The translations under genes were made by a program, and so were the position numbers. The notes under the pieces were generated by a model. The model searched no databases and was not told where the DNA came from. It was given only the letters and a program-made list of their open reading frames with translations. This document shows, piece after piece, positions 41,285-51,298 of a DNA stretch of 64,000 bases. The number at the start of each line of letters is the position of its first letter. Position 1 is the stretch's first letter. The stretch lies in contig NZ_JANINP010000004.1 in assembly GCF_024508665.1 (NCBI RefSeq), positions 248,001 to 312,000 on the forward strand, in the 5' to 3' direction. Source of the stretch: Sphingomonas sp. GTDB taxonomy: Bacteria; Pseudomonadota; Alphaproteobacteria; Sphingomonadales; Sphingomonadaceae.

Positions 41285-41692
41285 ATGATTGGTCTTGTTT
41301 TGGTGACGCACGGACGGCTCGCGTCCGAATTTGTCACTGCAATGGAACATGTCGTGGGTCCGCAAGAGCGCGTCGAAGCGATCGCGATCGGCCCTGACGA
41401 CGATATGGAAGCGCGCCGCGCCGATATCGCCACCGCGATCGGCAAGGTCGACGACGGCAAGGGCGTGATCGTTCTGACCGACCTGTTCGGCGGCACGCCG
41501 TCGAACCTCGCAATCTCGCTGCTAGAACGCGGGCGAGTCGAAGTCATCGCCGGAATCAACCTGCCGATGTTGATTCGCCTGGCTTCTGCGCGCAAGTCGA
41601 TGAAAGTCGTGGACGCCGTGATCGCGGCGCGCGAGGCGGGTCGGAAATATATCGCGGTGGCATCCGAGGCGCTCGGCGAGGCCGCTGCCTGA
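41285..41692 (+). CDS. PTS EIIA component, mannose family
   Basis: A 135-residue EIIA-Man domain. The phosphorylated His is in V-T-H-G-R-L-A near residue 9, and L-T-D-L-F-G-G-T-P-S-N follows. No EIIB or EIIC is present, so it is a regulatory EIIA that relays phosphate from HPr rather than a sugar transporter. ATG 41285. The stop overlaps the HPr start (TGATG). Confidence 0.92.
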   Translation: MIGLVLVTHGRLASEFVTAMEHVVGPQERVEAIAIGPDDDMEARRADIATAIGKVDDGKGVIVLTDLFGGTPSNLAISLLERGRVEVIAGINLPMLIRLASARKSMKVVDAVIAAREAGRKYIAVASEALGEAAA

Positions 41693-41964
41693 TGCCGGCG
41701 GTCAGCCGCTCGGTTCAGATCGTCAACAAGCGCGGCCTGCATGCACGCGCGTCCGCCAAGTTCGTCACTCTCGCTTCGACCCAGCCGGTCGAGATCCAGG
41801 TGGTCAAGGATGGGCCCGCGGTCACCGGCACGTCGATCATGGGGTTGATGATGCTGGGCGCGGCGATGGGCGACACAATTACGATCAGCGCCGATGGCGA
41901 CGGCGCGGAAAGCGCGGTTGGCGCTCTGTGCGAACTGGTCGAGGCCAAGTTCGGCGAGGATTGA
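41692..41964 (+). CDS. ptsH: HPr phosphocarrier protein
   Basis: A 90-residue HPr. The phospho-His is in K-R-G-L-H-A-R-A-S (near residue 17), and the HprK target serine region is G-T-S-I-M-G-L-M-M. It would receive phosphate from Enzyme I. No ptsI gene follows; the next gene is an RNA methyltransferase, so Enzyme I must be encoded elsewhere. Confidence 0.95.
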   Translation: MPAVSRSVQIVNKRGLHARASAKFVTLASTQPVEIQVVKDGPAVTGTSIMGLMMLGAAMGDTITISADGDGAESAVGALCELVEAKFGED

Positions 41965-41994
41965 CAGCCTCCGCCAACAGCCGAGCCGCCAAAT

Positions 41995-42103
41995 CGTCGC
42001 CCGGCCTTGTGCCCGGGTCCACCGGGCGGCAAGACCGGGAAAAGAAGCTCCTGCTGCCGCGCTGGCCTGCACAGTGGATGCCGGGACAAGCCCGGCATGA
42101 CGG
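41995..42103. repeat. Inverted pair of GCCGGGC-type repeats
   Basis: CGTCGCCCGGCCTTGTGCCC begins at 41995 and, on the other strand, CCGTCATGCCGGGCTTGTCC begins at 42103. Both are copies of one element (shared CGTC, GGC-TTGT-CC core and CCAC end) in opposite orientation, with hairpins of their own. This is the common proteobacterial dispersed palindrome. It fills the 174 bp between HPr and the methyltransferase gene. Confidence 0.6.
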
Positions 42104-42138
42104 CAGGAACTGATCGTGCTCGACTGTAGGGAATATAG

Positions 42139-42939
42139 ATGCCCCGCGAGATCACCGCTTTCTCCAACACCCTGGTCAAACGGGTGCGCAGCCTGCGCGA
42201 CAAGAAGCATCGCAAGGCCGAAGGATTGTTCCTGGCCGAGGGCTTGCGCATCCTGACCGAAGCGCGCGAAGCCGGGCGCCTCCCGGACTATCTATTCTTC
42301 GCCGCCGACAGCACCAAGCATCCACTGGTCGTCGCATTGGTCGACGCGGTCGAAGCCGCCGGCGGCGAGGCGATCCAGACCAGCCACGACATCCTCTCCA
42401 AATTGTCGGGCAAGGACAATCCACAGGCTGTCGTCGGCGTCTTTCCTGAATTCACGACACCGCTCGAAGCGCTGGACCGGTCCACCGCGTCGATCTGGCT
42501 GGTTGCGGAGCGGCTGCGCGATCCGGGCAATCTCGGCACGATCCTGCGCACCGGCGATGCCGTCGGCGCGGGCGGGCTGATCCTGGTCGACGATTGCGTC
42601 GATCCCTTTTCGGTCGAGGCAGTGCGGGCGAGCATGGGCGCGCTGTTCACCGTACCCATTGCCCAGGCGCGCTGGGATGAGTTCCTGCCCTGGCTACGCT
42701 CGGGGCCAGGCCAACTCGTCGGACTCAGCCTGCAGACCGACCACGATTATCGCGAAGCGAGCTACGAGGCGCCGACCTTCCTGCTTACCGGCAACGAGGC
42801 GCAGGGATTGCCCGACGCGTACGAAGCTGAGTGTGACCTGTTGGTCAAATTGCCGATGCTGGGCAAGGCGGACAGCCTGAACGCCGCCGTGGCCACGGCA
42901 GTAATGGCGTACGAGGTGCTCGCGTACCATCGCCGGTAA
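42139..42939 (+). CDS. TrmH/SpoU family RNA 2'-O-methyltransferase
   Basis: A 266-residue SPOUT methyltransferase with an N-terminal substrate-binding domain (R-K-A-E-G-L-F-L-A-E-G) and knot motifs R-D-P-G-N-L-G-T-I-L-R (motif 1) and L-L-T-G-N-E-A-Q-G-L (motif 2). Motif 3 is near the end (L-N-A-A-V-A-T-A-V). It methylates a ribose in rRNA or tRNA. The site is not readable. Confidence 0.92.
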   Translation: MPREITAFSNTLVKRVRSLRDKKHRKAEGLFLAEGLRILTEAREAGRLPDYLFFAADSTKHPLVVALVDAVEAAGGEAIQTSHDILSKLSGKDNPQAVVGVFPEFTTPLEALDRSTASIWLVAERLRDPGNLGTILRTGDAVGAGGLILVDDCVDPFSVEAVRASMGALFTVPIAQARWDEFLPWLRSGPGQLVGLSLQTDHDYREASYEAPTFLLTGNEAQGLPDAYEAECDLLVKLPMLGKADSLNAAVATAVMAYEVLAYHRR

Positions 42940-42945
42940 CGCCGG

Positions 42946-43635
42946 TCAGGTCGTCTTCTTGCGCTGTTCCTTGATATATTCGATTTCACCCAGCGACTTG
43001 GGTTCGTTGGGGATGATCGCCAGGCACTTTCGATAGGCAGCCTCGGCATCGTCGAGCCGTCCGAGTTCGACGAGGTCGTAGCCAATGCCGCGGAACGAAA
43101 CACAGCGCTCGTAATCGCGCCGCTCCGGTGTGAAACTGGCCGCAGCTTCGGCGTTCATGTAAGCGTCGATCGAGTGCTGCCATTCCTTCTTCTTCAGAAA
43201 AACGTATGCTAACTCATTGAGATAGCGCGAGTGCTTGGGCGCGAATGTAATCAAGCGCTCGAATGTCGATTGCGCATCGTCGAGGCGATCGAGGTCGACC
43301 AACGCGAATGCTTTGACGTACAGCGCTTCGCACCATGTCGACGGGACGAGGCGAATAGCGCCTGCGCCCCCGGCGTTGGTCACATAATAACCTTCCTGCT
43401 CGGCGGTTTGCGAACAGTAGATGTGGCGTTTCTCGCCCGAAAAGTCTTTTTCGAACGACGCCACCACCGGGTCGACCGTCGACAAGGCACGCGCCGGATC
43501 GCCGGCCTGGATCGCGGAGAAGGCGTGACTGATGGTTGCCACGGCGGCCGAGTCTCGGTCCTTATCCTGTCCCGCGGCGCTCATCGGCAAGGCCAGGAGC
43601 ATCGCCGCGACCATCGAGCCAGTCATTTTCGTCAT
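42946..43635 (-). CDS. Exported TPR protein
   Basis: A 229-residue protein with a signal peptide (ending S-A-A-G-Q near residue 23) and about three tetratricopeptide repeats in the C-terminal half (D-R-L-D-D-A-Q-S-T-F-E-R and L-D-D-A-E-A-A-Y-R-K-C-L). Two cysteines in the first half could form a disulphide. Function unknown. It is convergent with the methyltransferase gene 6 bp away. Confidence 0.7.
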   Translation of the reverse strand: MTKMTGSMVAAMLLALPMSAAGQDKDRDSAAVATISHAFSAIQAGDPARALSTVDPVVASFEKDFSGEKRHIYCSQTAEQEGYYVTNAGGAGAIRLVPSTWCEALYVKAFALVDLDRLDDAQSTFERLITFAPKHSRYLNELAYVFLKKKEWQHSIDAYMNAEAAASFTPERRDYERCVSFRGIGYDLVELGRLDDAEAAYRKCLAIIPNEPKSLGEIEYIKEQRKKTT

Positions 43636-43662
43636 CGCCCCGCTCCCCTACAGGCACGAGGA

Positions 43663-45018
43663 TCATGCCTCGGACGAACGTTCCGTTATCTCGCCGACGG
43701 ACGCAAGCTTCACCAGCGGGCGCGGCGATTGCTCGACGATCGGCGGCGAGTCGATCGACCGTCCGGCGGTGTCGATATTGAAATCCTCGAACCTCTTGGC
43801 CTGGGTAAGGACCTGCGTCTCCAGGCTGCCGACAAAGGCGTTATAGGCGTCGTTGGCCAGCCCGATATTGCGCCCCAGCCGCGCGACATGGCCGCCCATC
43901 ACCGCTAGGCGGGCGTAGAGCTCCTTGCCCAGTTCGGCGATCTGCCGAGCCTCGCCCGCCAACTTCTCCTGCCGCCACACCGCGGCGACGGTGCGGGCGA
44001 TCGCGATCAGATTGGTCGGCGTCGCCAGCAGCACGCGGCGGTCGAACGCGAAATCCCACAGACCCGGATCCTGCTCGAGCGCGGCCGACAGGAAATGCTC
44101 GCCCGGCACGAACATGATCACGTAATCGGGCGCTTCTTCGAACTGCGTCCAATAGGCCTTGGCGCCGAGCGACTGGACGTGGGCGCGCATCGAGGCGGCG
44201 TGGCGGACCAGCCCGGCCGCGCGTTCGGCATCATCGATCGCGCCGAACGCGTCCTGATAGTCGTTGAGCGACACCTTGGCGTCGATCACCAGCGCGTTGC
44301 CGCCGGGTACGCGAATGATGACGTCGGGCCTCAGCCGACCGCCCTCCCCGTCTTCGACGCTGACCTCCGCCTGGAAATCGGCATGTTCGCTCAGCCCGCA
44401 CGACTCGAGCACGTTGCGCAATTGCTGCTCGCCCCAGCGTCCGCGCGCCTTGGGCGCGTTACGCAGCGCGTTGACCAGCTTCGACGCCTCGGAACGAACC
44501 GATTCCTGCCCCACCCGCATCGCCTCGATCTGGCCGTGCAGCGTACCGAACGCGTCACGGCGATCGGCCTCCACCTTCGCCACGCCCTCTTCGTAGCGCT
44601 GCAGCCGTTCATGGACCGGCTGCAGCAAGGCCCGAAGATGCTGACCGCTGGTCGCTTCCGACTCCTTGAACCGTTCGTCCGCGCGCTGGAGGAATTTGGT
44701 CTGCGCCTCGTCGAGCAGGCGCTGCCCGACCTCGGCAAATTGCGTGGCCAGTGCGTCCTTCGCGGCGACGATCTCAGCGAGCCGCGCCTCGAAAGCCGCC
44801 TCGCGCTCGCGCGACGCCGCCTGGTGCGCGTCGAGCGCGCGCATCGTCGTGTCGCGCTCGGCGGTCACCTCGGTCAATTGCCGGCGAGTCACGTCATGTT
44901 GCTCGGCATGGACCCTGGCCGCCGCCAATTCGGCCACGCCGCGGCGCGACGCGAACAGCCAGCCGATCACCAGTCCGACGACGAGCGCAGCCAACGCAAC
45001 GATCAACAGTTCAAACAC
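43663..45018 (-). CDS. rmuC: DNA recombination protein RmuC
   Basis: A 451-residue protein with an N-terminal membrane segment (F-E-L-L-I-V-A-L-A-A-L), a long coiled coil (about 30-180) and the RmuC nuclease-like domain (G-R-W-G-E-Q-Q-L, D-V-I-I-R-V-P, V-I-D-A-K-V-S-L). Members reduce inversions and other rearrangements at short repeats. GTG 45018 gives the membrane start. The frame opens at 45213. A LexA box lies 30 bp upstream. Confidence 0.92.
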   Translation of the reverse strand: MFELLIVALAALVVGLVIGWLFASRRGVAELAAARVHAEQHDVTRRQLTEVTAERDTTMRALDAHQAASREREAAFEARLAEIVAAKDALATQFAEVGQRLLDEAQTKFLQRADERFKESEATSGQHLRALLQPVHERLQRYEEGVAKVEADRRDAFGTLHGQIEAMRVGQESVRSEASKLVNALRNAPKARGRWGEQQLRNVLESCGLSEHADFQAEVSVEDGEGGRLRPDVIIRVPGGNALVIDAKVSLNDYQDAFGAIDDAERAAGLVRHAASMRAHVQSLGAKAYWTQFEEAPDYVIMFVPGEHFLSAALEQDPGLWDFAFDRRVLLATPTNLIAIARTVAAVWRQEKLAGEARQIAELGKELYARLAVMGGHVARLGRNIGLANDAYNAFVGSLETQVLTQAKRFEDFNIDTAGRSIDSPPIVEQSPRPLVKLASVGEITERSSEA

Positions 45019-45047
45019 TATCCACCCGTGAGGCCAATCAATGGCCG

Positions 45048-45062
45048 GAACATAGATCGAAC
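45048..45062 (-). promoter_or_regulatory. LexA (SOS) box upstream of rmuC
   Basis: GAAC-ATAGATC-GAAC at 45048-45062 reads GTTC-N7-GTTC toward rmuC, whose start codon is 30 bp downstream. It is a perfect match to the alphaproteobacterial LexA operator. The box lies in the 121 bp between rmuC and fhs. No clear -35 is seen, and fhs is also within range. Confidence 0.55.
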
Positions 45063-45139
45063 GGCGGTGCCGGGACAGCCCCAATTTCGTTACGACAGCA
45101 GGGTGACGACTGGAGGTCAGGGCGGCTAAGACCACACAT

Positions 45140-46804
45140 ATGCTCTCCGATATCGAGATTTCGCGCGCCGCGACGCTTCGCCCTATCCAGCAGATCGCCG
45201 ATCGGGCGGGCATTTCGCCCGACGCGGTCGAGCCCTATGGCAAATACAAGGCGAAGCTGATCCGCGAGCACCTCCCGGTCCCCCGCGACCTGGGCAAATT
45301 GATCCTGGTCACCGCGATCAGCCCGACGCCCGCCGGCGAGGGCAAATCGACCACGTCGGTCGGGCTCGCCGACGCGCTAAACCGGGTCGGCAAGAAGACA
45401 ATGCTGGCGCTGCGCGAGCCGAGCCTGGGACCATGTTTCGGCACCAAGGGCGGCGCGACCGGCGGCGGCTATGCCCAGGTGGTGCCGATGGAGGACATCA
45501 ACCTCCACTTTACCGGCGATTTCCACGCCATCACCAGCGCGCACAACCTGCTCGCGGCGATGATCGACAACCATATCCATTGGGGCAACGCCCTCGACAT
45601 CGACGTGCGGCGGATCGTCTGGCGCCGCGTGCTCGACATGAACGATCGCGCACTCCGCGACATCGCGCAATCGCTCGGCGGCGTCGCCAACGGTTTCCCG
45701 CGTGAGAGCGGGTTCGACATCACTGTGGCCAGCGAGGTAATGGCGATCCTGTGCCTGGCAGAGGACCTCGAGGACCTTGAGGTACGACTCGGCCGCATCG
45801 TCGTCGCCTATACGCGCGACCGACAGCCGGTTACCGCGCGCGACCTGAAAGCCGATGGCGCCATGGCGGTACTCCTCGCCGAGGCGATCAAGCCCAATCT
45901 GGTCCAGACGCTGGAGGGCAATCCCGCGCTGATTCACGGCGGCCCGTTCGCCAATATAGCCCATGGTTGCAATTCGGTGATCGCGACCAACACGGCGCTT
46001 GGTCTGGCCGATTATGTCGTGACCGAAGCCGGGTTCGGCGCCGACCTTGGCGCGGAGAAGTTCTTCGACATCAAATGTCGCCAGGCCGACCTCAAGCCTG
46101 CCGCCGCGGTAGTCGTCGCGACGATCCGCGCGCTCAAGATGAATGGCGGGATCGCCAAGGCCGATCTGGGCACGACGGACCCCGAGGCGGTGCGACGCGG
46201 TGGCGTCAATCTCGCTCGACATCTCGAGAATGTCCGCCAGTTCGGCATTCCCGTGGTGGTCGCGATCAATCGCTTCGATAGCGATACCGAGGACGAGATG
46301 TGTGTCGTGCGCGAGATCGCCGCAGCCAATGGCTGCGAGGCGATCGTCTGCACGCATTGGGCCGAAGGCAGCGTGGGCGCCGAGGCGCTGGCGCACCACG
46401 TCGCCGCGTTGGCCGATGGCGGCGGTGCGCAATTCGCCCCGCTCTACGACGATGCCATGCCGCTGTTCGACAAGATCAACACCGTCGCCACACGCCTCTA
46501 TCGCGCCGAACACGCCACCGCCGAGCCCAGCGTGCTGGCGCAGCTTAAGCGCTGGGAAGAGGCTGGATACGGCCACCTCCCCGTCTGCATGGCCAAGACC
46601 CAGTACAGCTTCTCCACCGACCCGGCGAAACTGGGCGCGCCGGTCGGTCATATCGTCCCGGTGCGCGAAGTACGCCTGGCCGCCGGCGCCGGGTTCGTCG
46701 TCGCGATCTGCGGCGAGATCATGACCATGCCCGGCCTACCGCGCGTGCCCGCGGCGGAAGGGATCAGAATCGGGCCCTCGGGAGCGATCGAGGGGTTGTT
46801 TTGA
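45140..46804 (+). CDS. fhs: Formate--tetrahydrofolate ligase
   Basis: A 554-residue enzyme that makes 10-formyl-THF from formate, THF and [15 protein letters not shown] is the P-loop (near residue 65), and the signatures [11 protein letters not shown] and [10 protein letters not shown] follow. It supplies one-carbon units to PurN upstream in the window and to fMet synthesis. Confidence 0.97.
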   Translation: MLSDIEISRAATLRPIQQIADRAGISPDAVEPYGKYKAKLIREHLPVPRDLGKLILVTAISPTPAGEGKSTTSVGLADALNRVGKKTMLALREPSLGPCFGTKGGATGGGYAQVVPMEDINLHFTGDFHAITSAHNLLAAMIDNHIHWGNALDIDVRRIVWRRVLDMNDRALRDIAQSLGGVANGFPRESGFDITVASEVMAILCLAEDLEDLEVRLGRIVVAYTRDRQPVTARDLKADGAMAVLLAEAIKPNLVQTLEGNPALIHGGPFANIAHGCNSVIATNTALGLADYVVTEAGFGADLGAEKFFDIKCRQADLKPAAAVVVATIRALKMNGGIAKADLGTTDPEAVRRGGVNLARHLENVRQFGIPVVVAINRFDSDTEDEMCVVREIAAANGCEAIVCTHWAEGSVGAEALAHHVAALADGGGAQFAPLYDDAMPLFDKINTVATRLYRAEHATAEPSVLAQLKRWEEAGYGHLPVCMAKTQYSFSTDPAKLGAPVGHIVPVREVRLAAGAGFVVAICGEIMTMPGLPRVPAAEGIRIGPSGAIEGLF

Positions 46805-46818
46805 TTCTCCCCAATCCT

Positions 46819-46848
46819 CGTCACCCCAGCGAAAGCTGGGGTCTCAAG
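46819..46848. repeat. Palindromic repeat, left copy beside GIY-YIG gene
   Basis: A 30 bp element with the hairpin ACCCCAGC-GAAA-GCTGGGGT (8 bp stem, 4 nt loop). It begins 15 bp after the fhs stop and ends 3 bp before the GIY-YIG stop codon. The copy at 47165-47194 is the same element inverted. Confidence 0.75.
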
Positions 46849-46851
46849 CGA

Positions 46852-47142
46852 TCACGCGATCCGGTCGAACAGATCCTCCCAATCCGGATTGAAGCTTTCG
46901 ATCAACTCGATTTTCCAAGCGCGTTGCCACGCTTTCAACGCCTTCTCGCGCGCGATCGCGTATTCGATCTCATCATGCGGCTCGGCCAAGACCAAGGCCT
47001 TGATCCCATAGCGCCGGCAATAAGCCGACCCGACATCCCGCCGATGTTGGTCCACCCGCTCGGCTAAATAAGCCGTCACGCCGACGTAGAGCATGCCCCT
47101 CGGCTTGCTCGCCATGATGTAAGTCCAGCCGCCTTTCGACAT
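46852..47142 (-). CDS. GIY-YIG nuclease family protein
   Basis: A 96-residue single-domain GIY-YIG protein (UPF0213-like size). The motif is split as T-Y-I-M ... L-Y-V-G-V-T near residues 7-22, with R (H-R-R-D) and E (I-E-Y-A-I-A-R-E-K) following. Small members are common and their substrates are unknown. Both ends are framed by inverted copies of one repeat, suggesting that gene and repeats travelled together. Confidence 0.85.
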   Translation of the reverse strand: MSKGGWTYIMASKPRGMLYVGVTAYLAERVDQHRRDVGSAYCRRYGIKALVLAEPHDEIEYAIAREKALKAWQRAWKIELIESFNPDWEDLFDRIA

Positions 47143-47164
47143 GTGGCGAAGCTAGCCGATGTGG

Positions 47165-47194
47165 CTTGAGATGCCAGCTTTCGCTGGCATGACG
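47165..47194. repeat. Palindromic repeat, right copy beside GIY-YIG gene
   Basis: An inverted copy of the element at 46819-46848, with stem ATGCCAGC/GCTGGCAT. Compared with the left copy, 26 of 30 bases match, and the four differences are two base pairs in the stem (CC/GG versus TG/CA), so pairing is kept. It lies 22 bp upstream of the GIY-YIG start. Confidence 0.75.
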
Positions 47195-47228
47195 GCCTAT
47201 TGGCACGACGACTTATTGGGCTCGTCGC

Positions 47229-47582
47229 CTAAGCCGGATACACCCCATCAAACGGCACGATCGTCGAGGTCAGGCCATGGTCTTCGTCGAGACAGCGCCA
47301 GTTCACGCTGATCGCATCGGGATGCGAGCGCGGGCGGTAGAAGCTCTTGATTCCGCAATGCTGGCAGAACAGGTGCCGCGCCCGCCCCGAGCCGAAGCGG
47401 TAGAGGGTAAGGTCGTTCCGCCCCTCGGTCTGGCGAAACCGCGCGTCGGGTACGATCAGATGCAGATAGCCGGTCATGCGGCAGATCGAGCAGTCACAGT
47501 CGAGCAATTCGACATCGGCACTCTCGAGCCGAACCTCGAAGCGGACATGGCCGCAATGGCAGCCGCCTTCGACAGTGATCAA
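47229..47582 (-). CDS. GFA family zinc-binding protein
   Basis: A 117-residue protein of the glutathione-dependent formaldehyde-activating (GFA) fold. Zinc ligands are C-H-C-G, C-D-C-S-I-C and C-Q-H-C-G. Most members are not true GFA enzymes. TTG 47582 overlaps the def stop by 4 nt (TTGA), which suits co-translation after def. The longer frame to 47693 is antisense or out-of-frame def. Confidence 0.85.
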   Translation of the reverse strand: MITVEGGCHCGHVRFEVRLESADVELLDCDCSICRMTGYLHLIVPDARFRQTEGRNDLTLYRFGSGRARHLFCQHCGIKSFYRPRSHPDAISVNWRCLDEDHGLTSTIVPFDGVYPA

Positions 47583-48103
47583 GCCGCCTTCCGCGCCTTG
47601 GCCAGCTTCTTCATGATCATGTCGCGCTTGAGCCGCGAGATATGGTCGGTGAACAGCACGCCGTTGAGATGGTCGATCTCGTGCTGGATGCACGTCGCCA
47701 TCAGGCCGTCCATGTCTTCCTCATGCGGCTTGCCGTCGCCGTCGAGCCATTTCACGCGGCACCGCGCCGGGCGCTGGACCTCGGCATATTGCTCGGGGAT
47801 CGACAGGCAGCCTTCGTTATAGACCGCCAATTCGTCGCTGACCCAGAGCAGTTCGGGGTTCACGAACGCGACGGGCTTGCGCACCGGCTCGCCGCCTTCC
47901 TCCACGGGCTCCTGGAGGTCGATCACGACCAGGCGCTTCTCGATCCCCACCTGCGTCGCGGCGAGACCGATGCCGCGCGCGGCGTACATCGTCTCGAACA
48001 TGTCGGCGAGCGTGGCACGGATCGAATCGTCGATCTCGCTGACCGGCGCGGCAACGGCGCGCAGTCCGGGATCGGGTACTTCGAGAATGGTAAGAACAGT
48101 CAT
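47579..48103 (-). CDS. def: Peptide deformylase
   Basis: A 174-residue metalloenzyme that removes formyl from the start Met of new proteins. Its three motifs are G-I-G-L-A-A-T-Q-V-G, E-G-C-L-S-I-P (Cys ligand) and Q-H-E-I-D-H-L-N-G (two His and catalytic Glu). The length is standard. No fmt gene is nearby. Confidence 0.97.
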   Translation of the reverse strand: MTVLTILEVPDPGLRAVAAPVSEIDDSIRATLADMFETMYAARGIGLAATQVGIEKRLVVIDLQEPVEEGGEPVRKPVAFVNPELLWVSDELAVYNEGCLSIPEQYAEVQRPARCRVKWLDGDGKPHEEDMDGLMATCIQHEIDHLNGVLFTDHISRLKRDMIMKKLAKARKAA

Positions 48104-48189
48104 GATGCGTCAGCTATGAAAGCACCGCTGGCGCGTCAAGGACGGTTGCGGAGGAAAACGCCGCCGATTTACGCGCAGTCCAGCGAACT

Positions 48190-48891
48190 TCAGCCGATCA
48201 GCTCCGAACAATCGCCACCCAGCGTCGAGCGGACGCCGCCCACGTCCACCGCAAGCAGCCGACGATTGGTTTGCGATACCAGGAAGTTGATCGTCATATC
48301 GGTTCGCGTGCTGGCCTCGATTTCCCAGGCGGCTGTCGGACCATTGCGGCCCCCTTCTGCCGAAACGGAACGCCGGACATCGATCCTCGTCACGCTGGGC
48401 CCGCGATCAAAATGGAATACGGGCAAGTCGAAATGCGCGCCCTGGGCGAGGGGCAGCGCGGCCAGGACGAATTCGATCGTCTCGTCGTCCCAAACCGGTC
48501 CGGGCAGTGGAACGTCACGCGTTTGGCGCCGTCCGTCCACCCCGCGGACTGTCCCGCGCGCTTTGCCGTCGCGATACCGCACCGAGAGATCGGTCTCGCC
48601 GTCGGTTTGTTCAGTCATGCGGATCGGCTGCAGGCTGGGGAACGCGACTTCGATCCGGCTAGTCAGCAGCGGGCCGCCGTTGAATCGCGAAACGACGGTG
48701 ATCATCAGGCGCTTGTCGTCGAGGCGTTCGACACGGCGCAGGACGTTGCCCGCGGATTTGCCCTGCTCCGTCCCAGCGACCGTGTAGCAAGCGTCTCCGG
48801 CCGGCAGCAACGTACCGTCGATTGGAGGCAGATTTTCGGTGGGCGCGGCCATAGCCGTTGACCAGATCAACAAGGCCGGGACTATCGGCAC
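48190..48891 (-). CDS. Exported protein of unknown function
   Basis: A 233-residue protein. A short hydrophobic start (P-A-L-L-I-W-S-T-A-M-A-A) looks like a signal peptide. The rest is beta-rich with conserved-looking Trp and Gly positions, resembling DUF3108-type periplasmic proteins in style only. GTG 48891 is preceded by GGAGGA. No motif points to activity. Confidence 0.55.
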   Translation of the reverse strand: MPIVPALLIWSTAMAAPTENLPPIDGTLLPAGDACYTVAGTEQGKSAGNVLRRVERLDDKRLMITVVSRFNGGPLLTSRIEVAFPSLQPIRMTEQTDGETDLSVRYRDGKARGTVRGVDGRRQTRDVPLPGPVWDDETIEFVLAALPLAQGAHFDLPVFHFDRGPSVTRIDVRRSVSAEGGRNGPTAAWEIEASTRTDMTINFLVSQTNRRLLAVDVGGVRSTLGGDCSELIG

Positions 48892-49087
48892 ATATCCTCC
48901 CTGACTTCTCTCGGGCTCTCTACCGGCGTCGTTCGGTTCGGCGCAAATTCGTGGCAGTCGCCGCCGGATTGCCCCGCTTGTACGCCAGGCTGCGGATCGT
49001 AACGCTACGGTTCGCTTCGCCCGGTGCTAGACTCTGCGCGATTGGTGGGGACCAACCCTGCAATCGTGTCAAAAAGGGTTGTAATTT

Positions 49088-49366
49088 ATGGGGATAATGC
49101 AGCGGGTCGTGGTGTCGGGTAAAGTGCACCAGGTCGGCTTCAGGGATTTTACCATCCGCAAGGCACAGGCCTTGGGGGTCACCGGCTGGGTGCGCAACCG
49201 CAACGACGGCACGGTCGAGATATTGGCGTCCGGGGAGGAGGATGCGGTCGCCTCGCTGGTCGAGGCATGCCGCGCAGGCCCGCCATTGGCGCGGGTCGAC
49301 CATGTCGAGGCCTATGTCGAAGCGGGCCAGCCGGTGAAAGGGTTCACCAAAAGGTTTACGGCATAG
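49088..49366 (+). CDS. acyP: Acylphosphatase
   Basis: A 92-residue enzyme that hydrolyses acyl phosphates. The signature reads S-G-K-V-H-Q-V-G-F-R, with His and Gln where relatives have Gln and Gly. Catalytic Arg (in G-F-R) and Asn (in W-V-R-N-R-N-D-G-T-V-E) are present. ATG 49088 has AAAAAGGG upstream, and ATG 49097 is possible. A strong terminator follows. Confidence 0.9.
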   Translation: MGIMQRVVVSGKVHQVGFRDFTIRKAQALGVTGWVRNRNDGTVEILASGEEDAVASLVEACRAGPPLARVDHVEAYVEAGQPVKGFTKRFTA

Positions 49367-49397
49367 CAGCCCGACCATCCCCCCCCGTCGGGCTGAG

Positions 49398-49433
49398 AAA
49401 GGCTCCGCGGTCCCATGACCGCGGAGCCTTTTT
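49398..49433. terminator. Bidirectional intrinsic terminator
   Basis: AAAGGCTCCGCGGTC, a 4 nt loop CCAT, then GACCGCGGAGCCTTTTT. The GC stem has 12 bp and is flanked by A and T runs, so it works for acyP on the plus strand and for ettA (stop at 49440) on the minus strand. Confidence 0.9.
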
Positions 49434-49439
49434 CGATCG

Positions 49440-51119
<1,680 letters not shown>

Positions 51120-51298
51120 GGCGGCACGTTGCTCCGTGGTTTGAAATTGCCGGAAAAGTAGAGCGGGCAGATAGCGATTGGACCGCCGATTGGAAAGCCC
51201 CGGCGGCTTGCTCGGCAGAGCGTATTGGCCCTAAGCAACACGCCCTTCCCACGCGCCGTCCGGCGCTGGGCTCCGTTCGTCGCAGGAGACCTGAACCC

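Noticed and set aside
46805..47228. Insertion sequence around the GIY-YIG gene
   Set aside because: The flanking repeats are short palindromes and not terminal inverted repeats of a transposon. No target duplication was seen.
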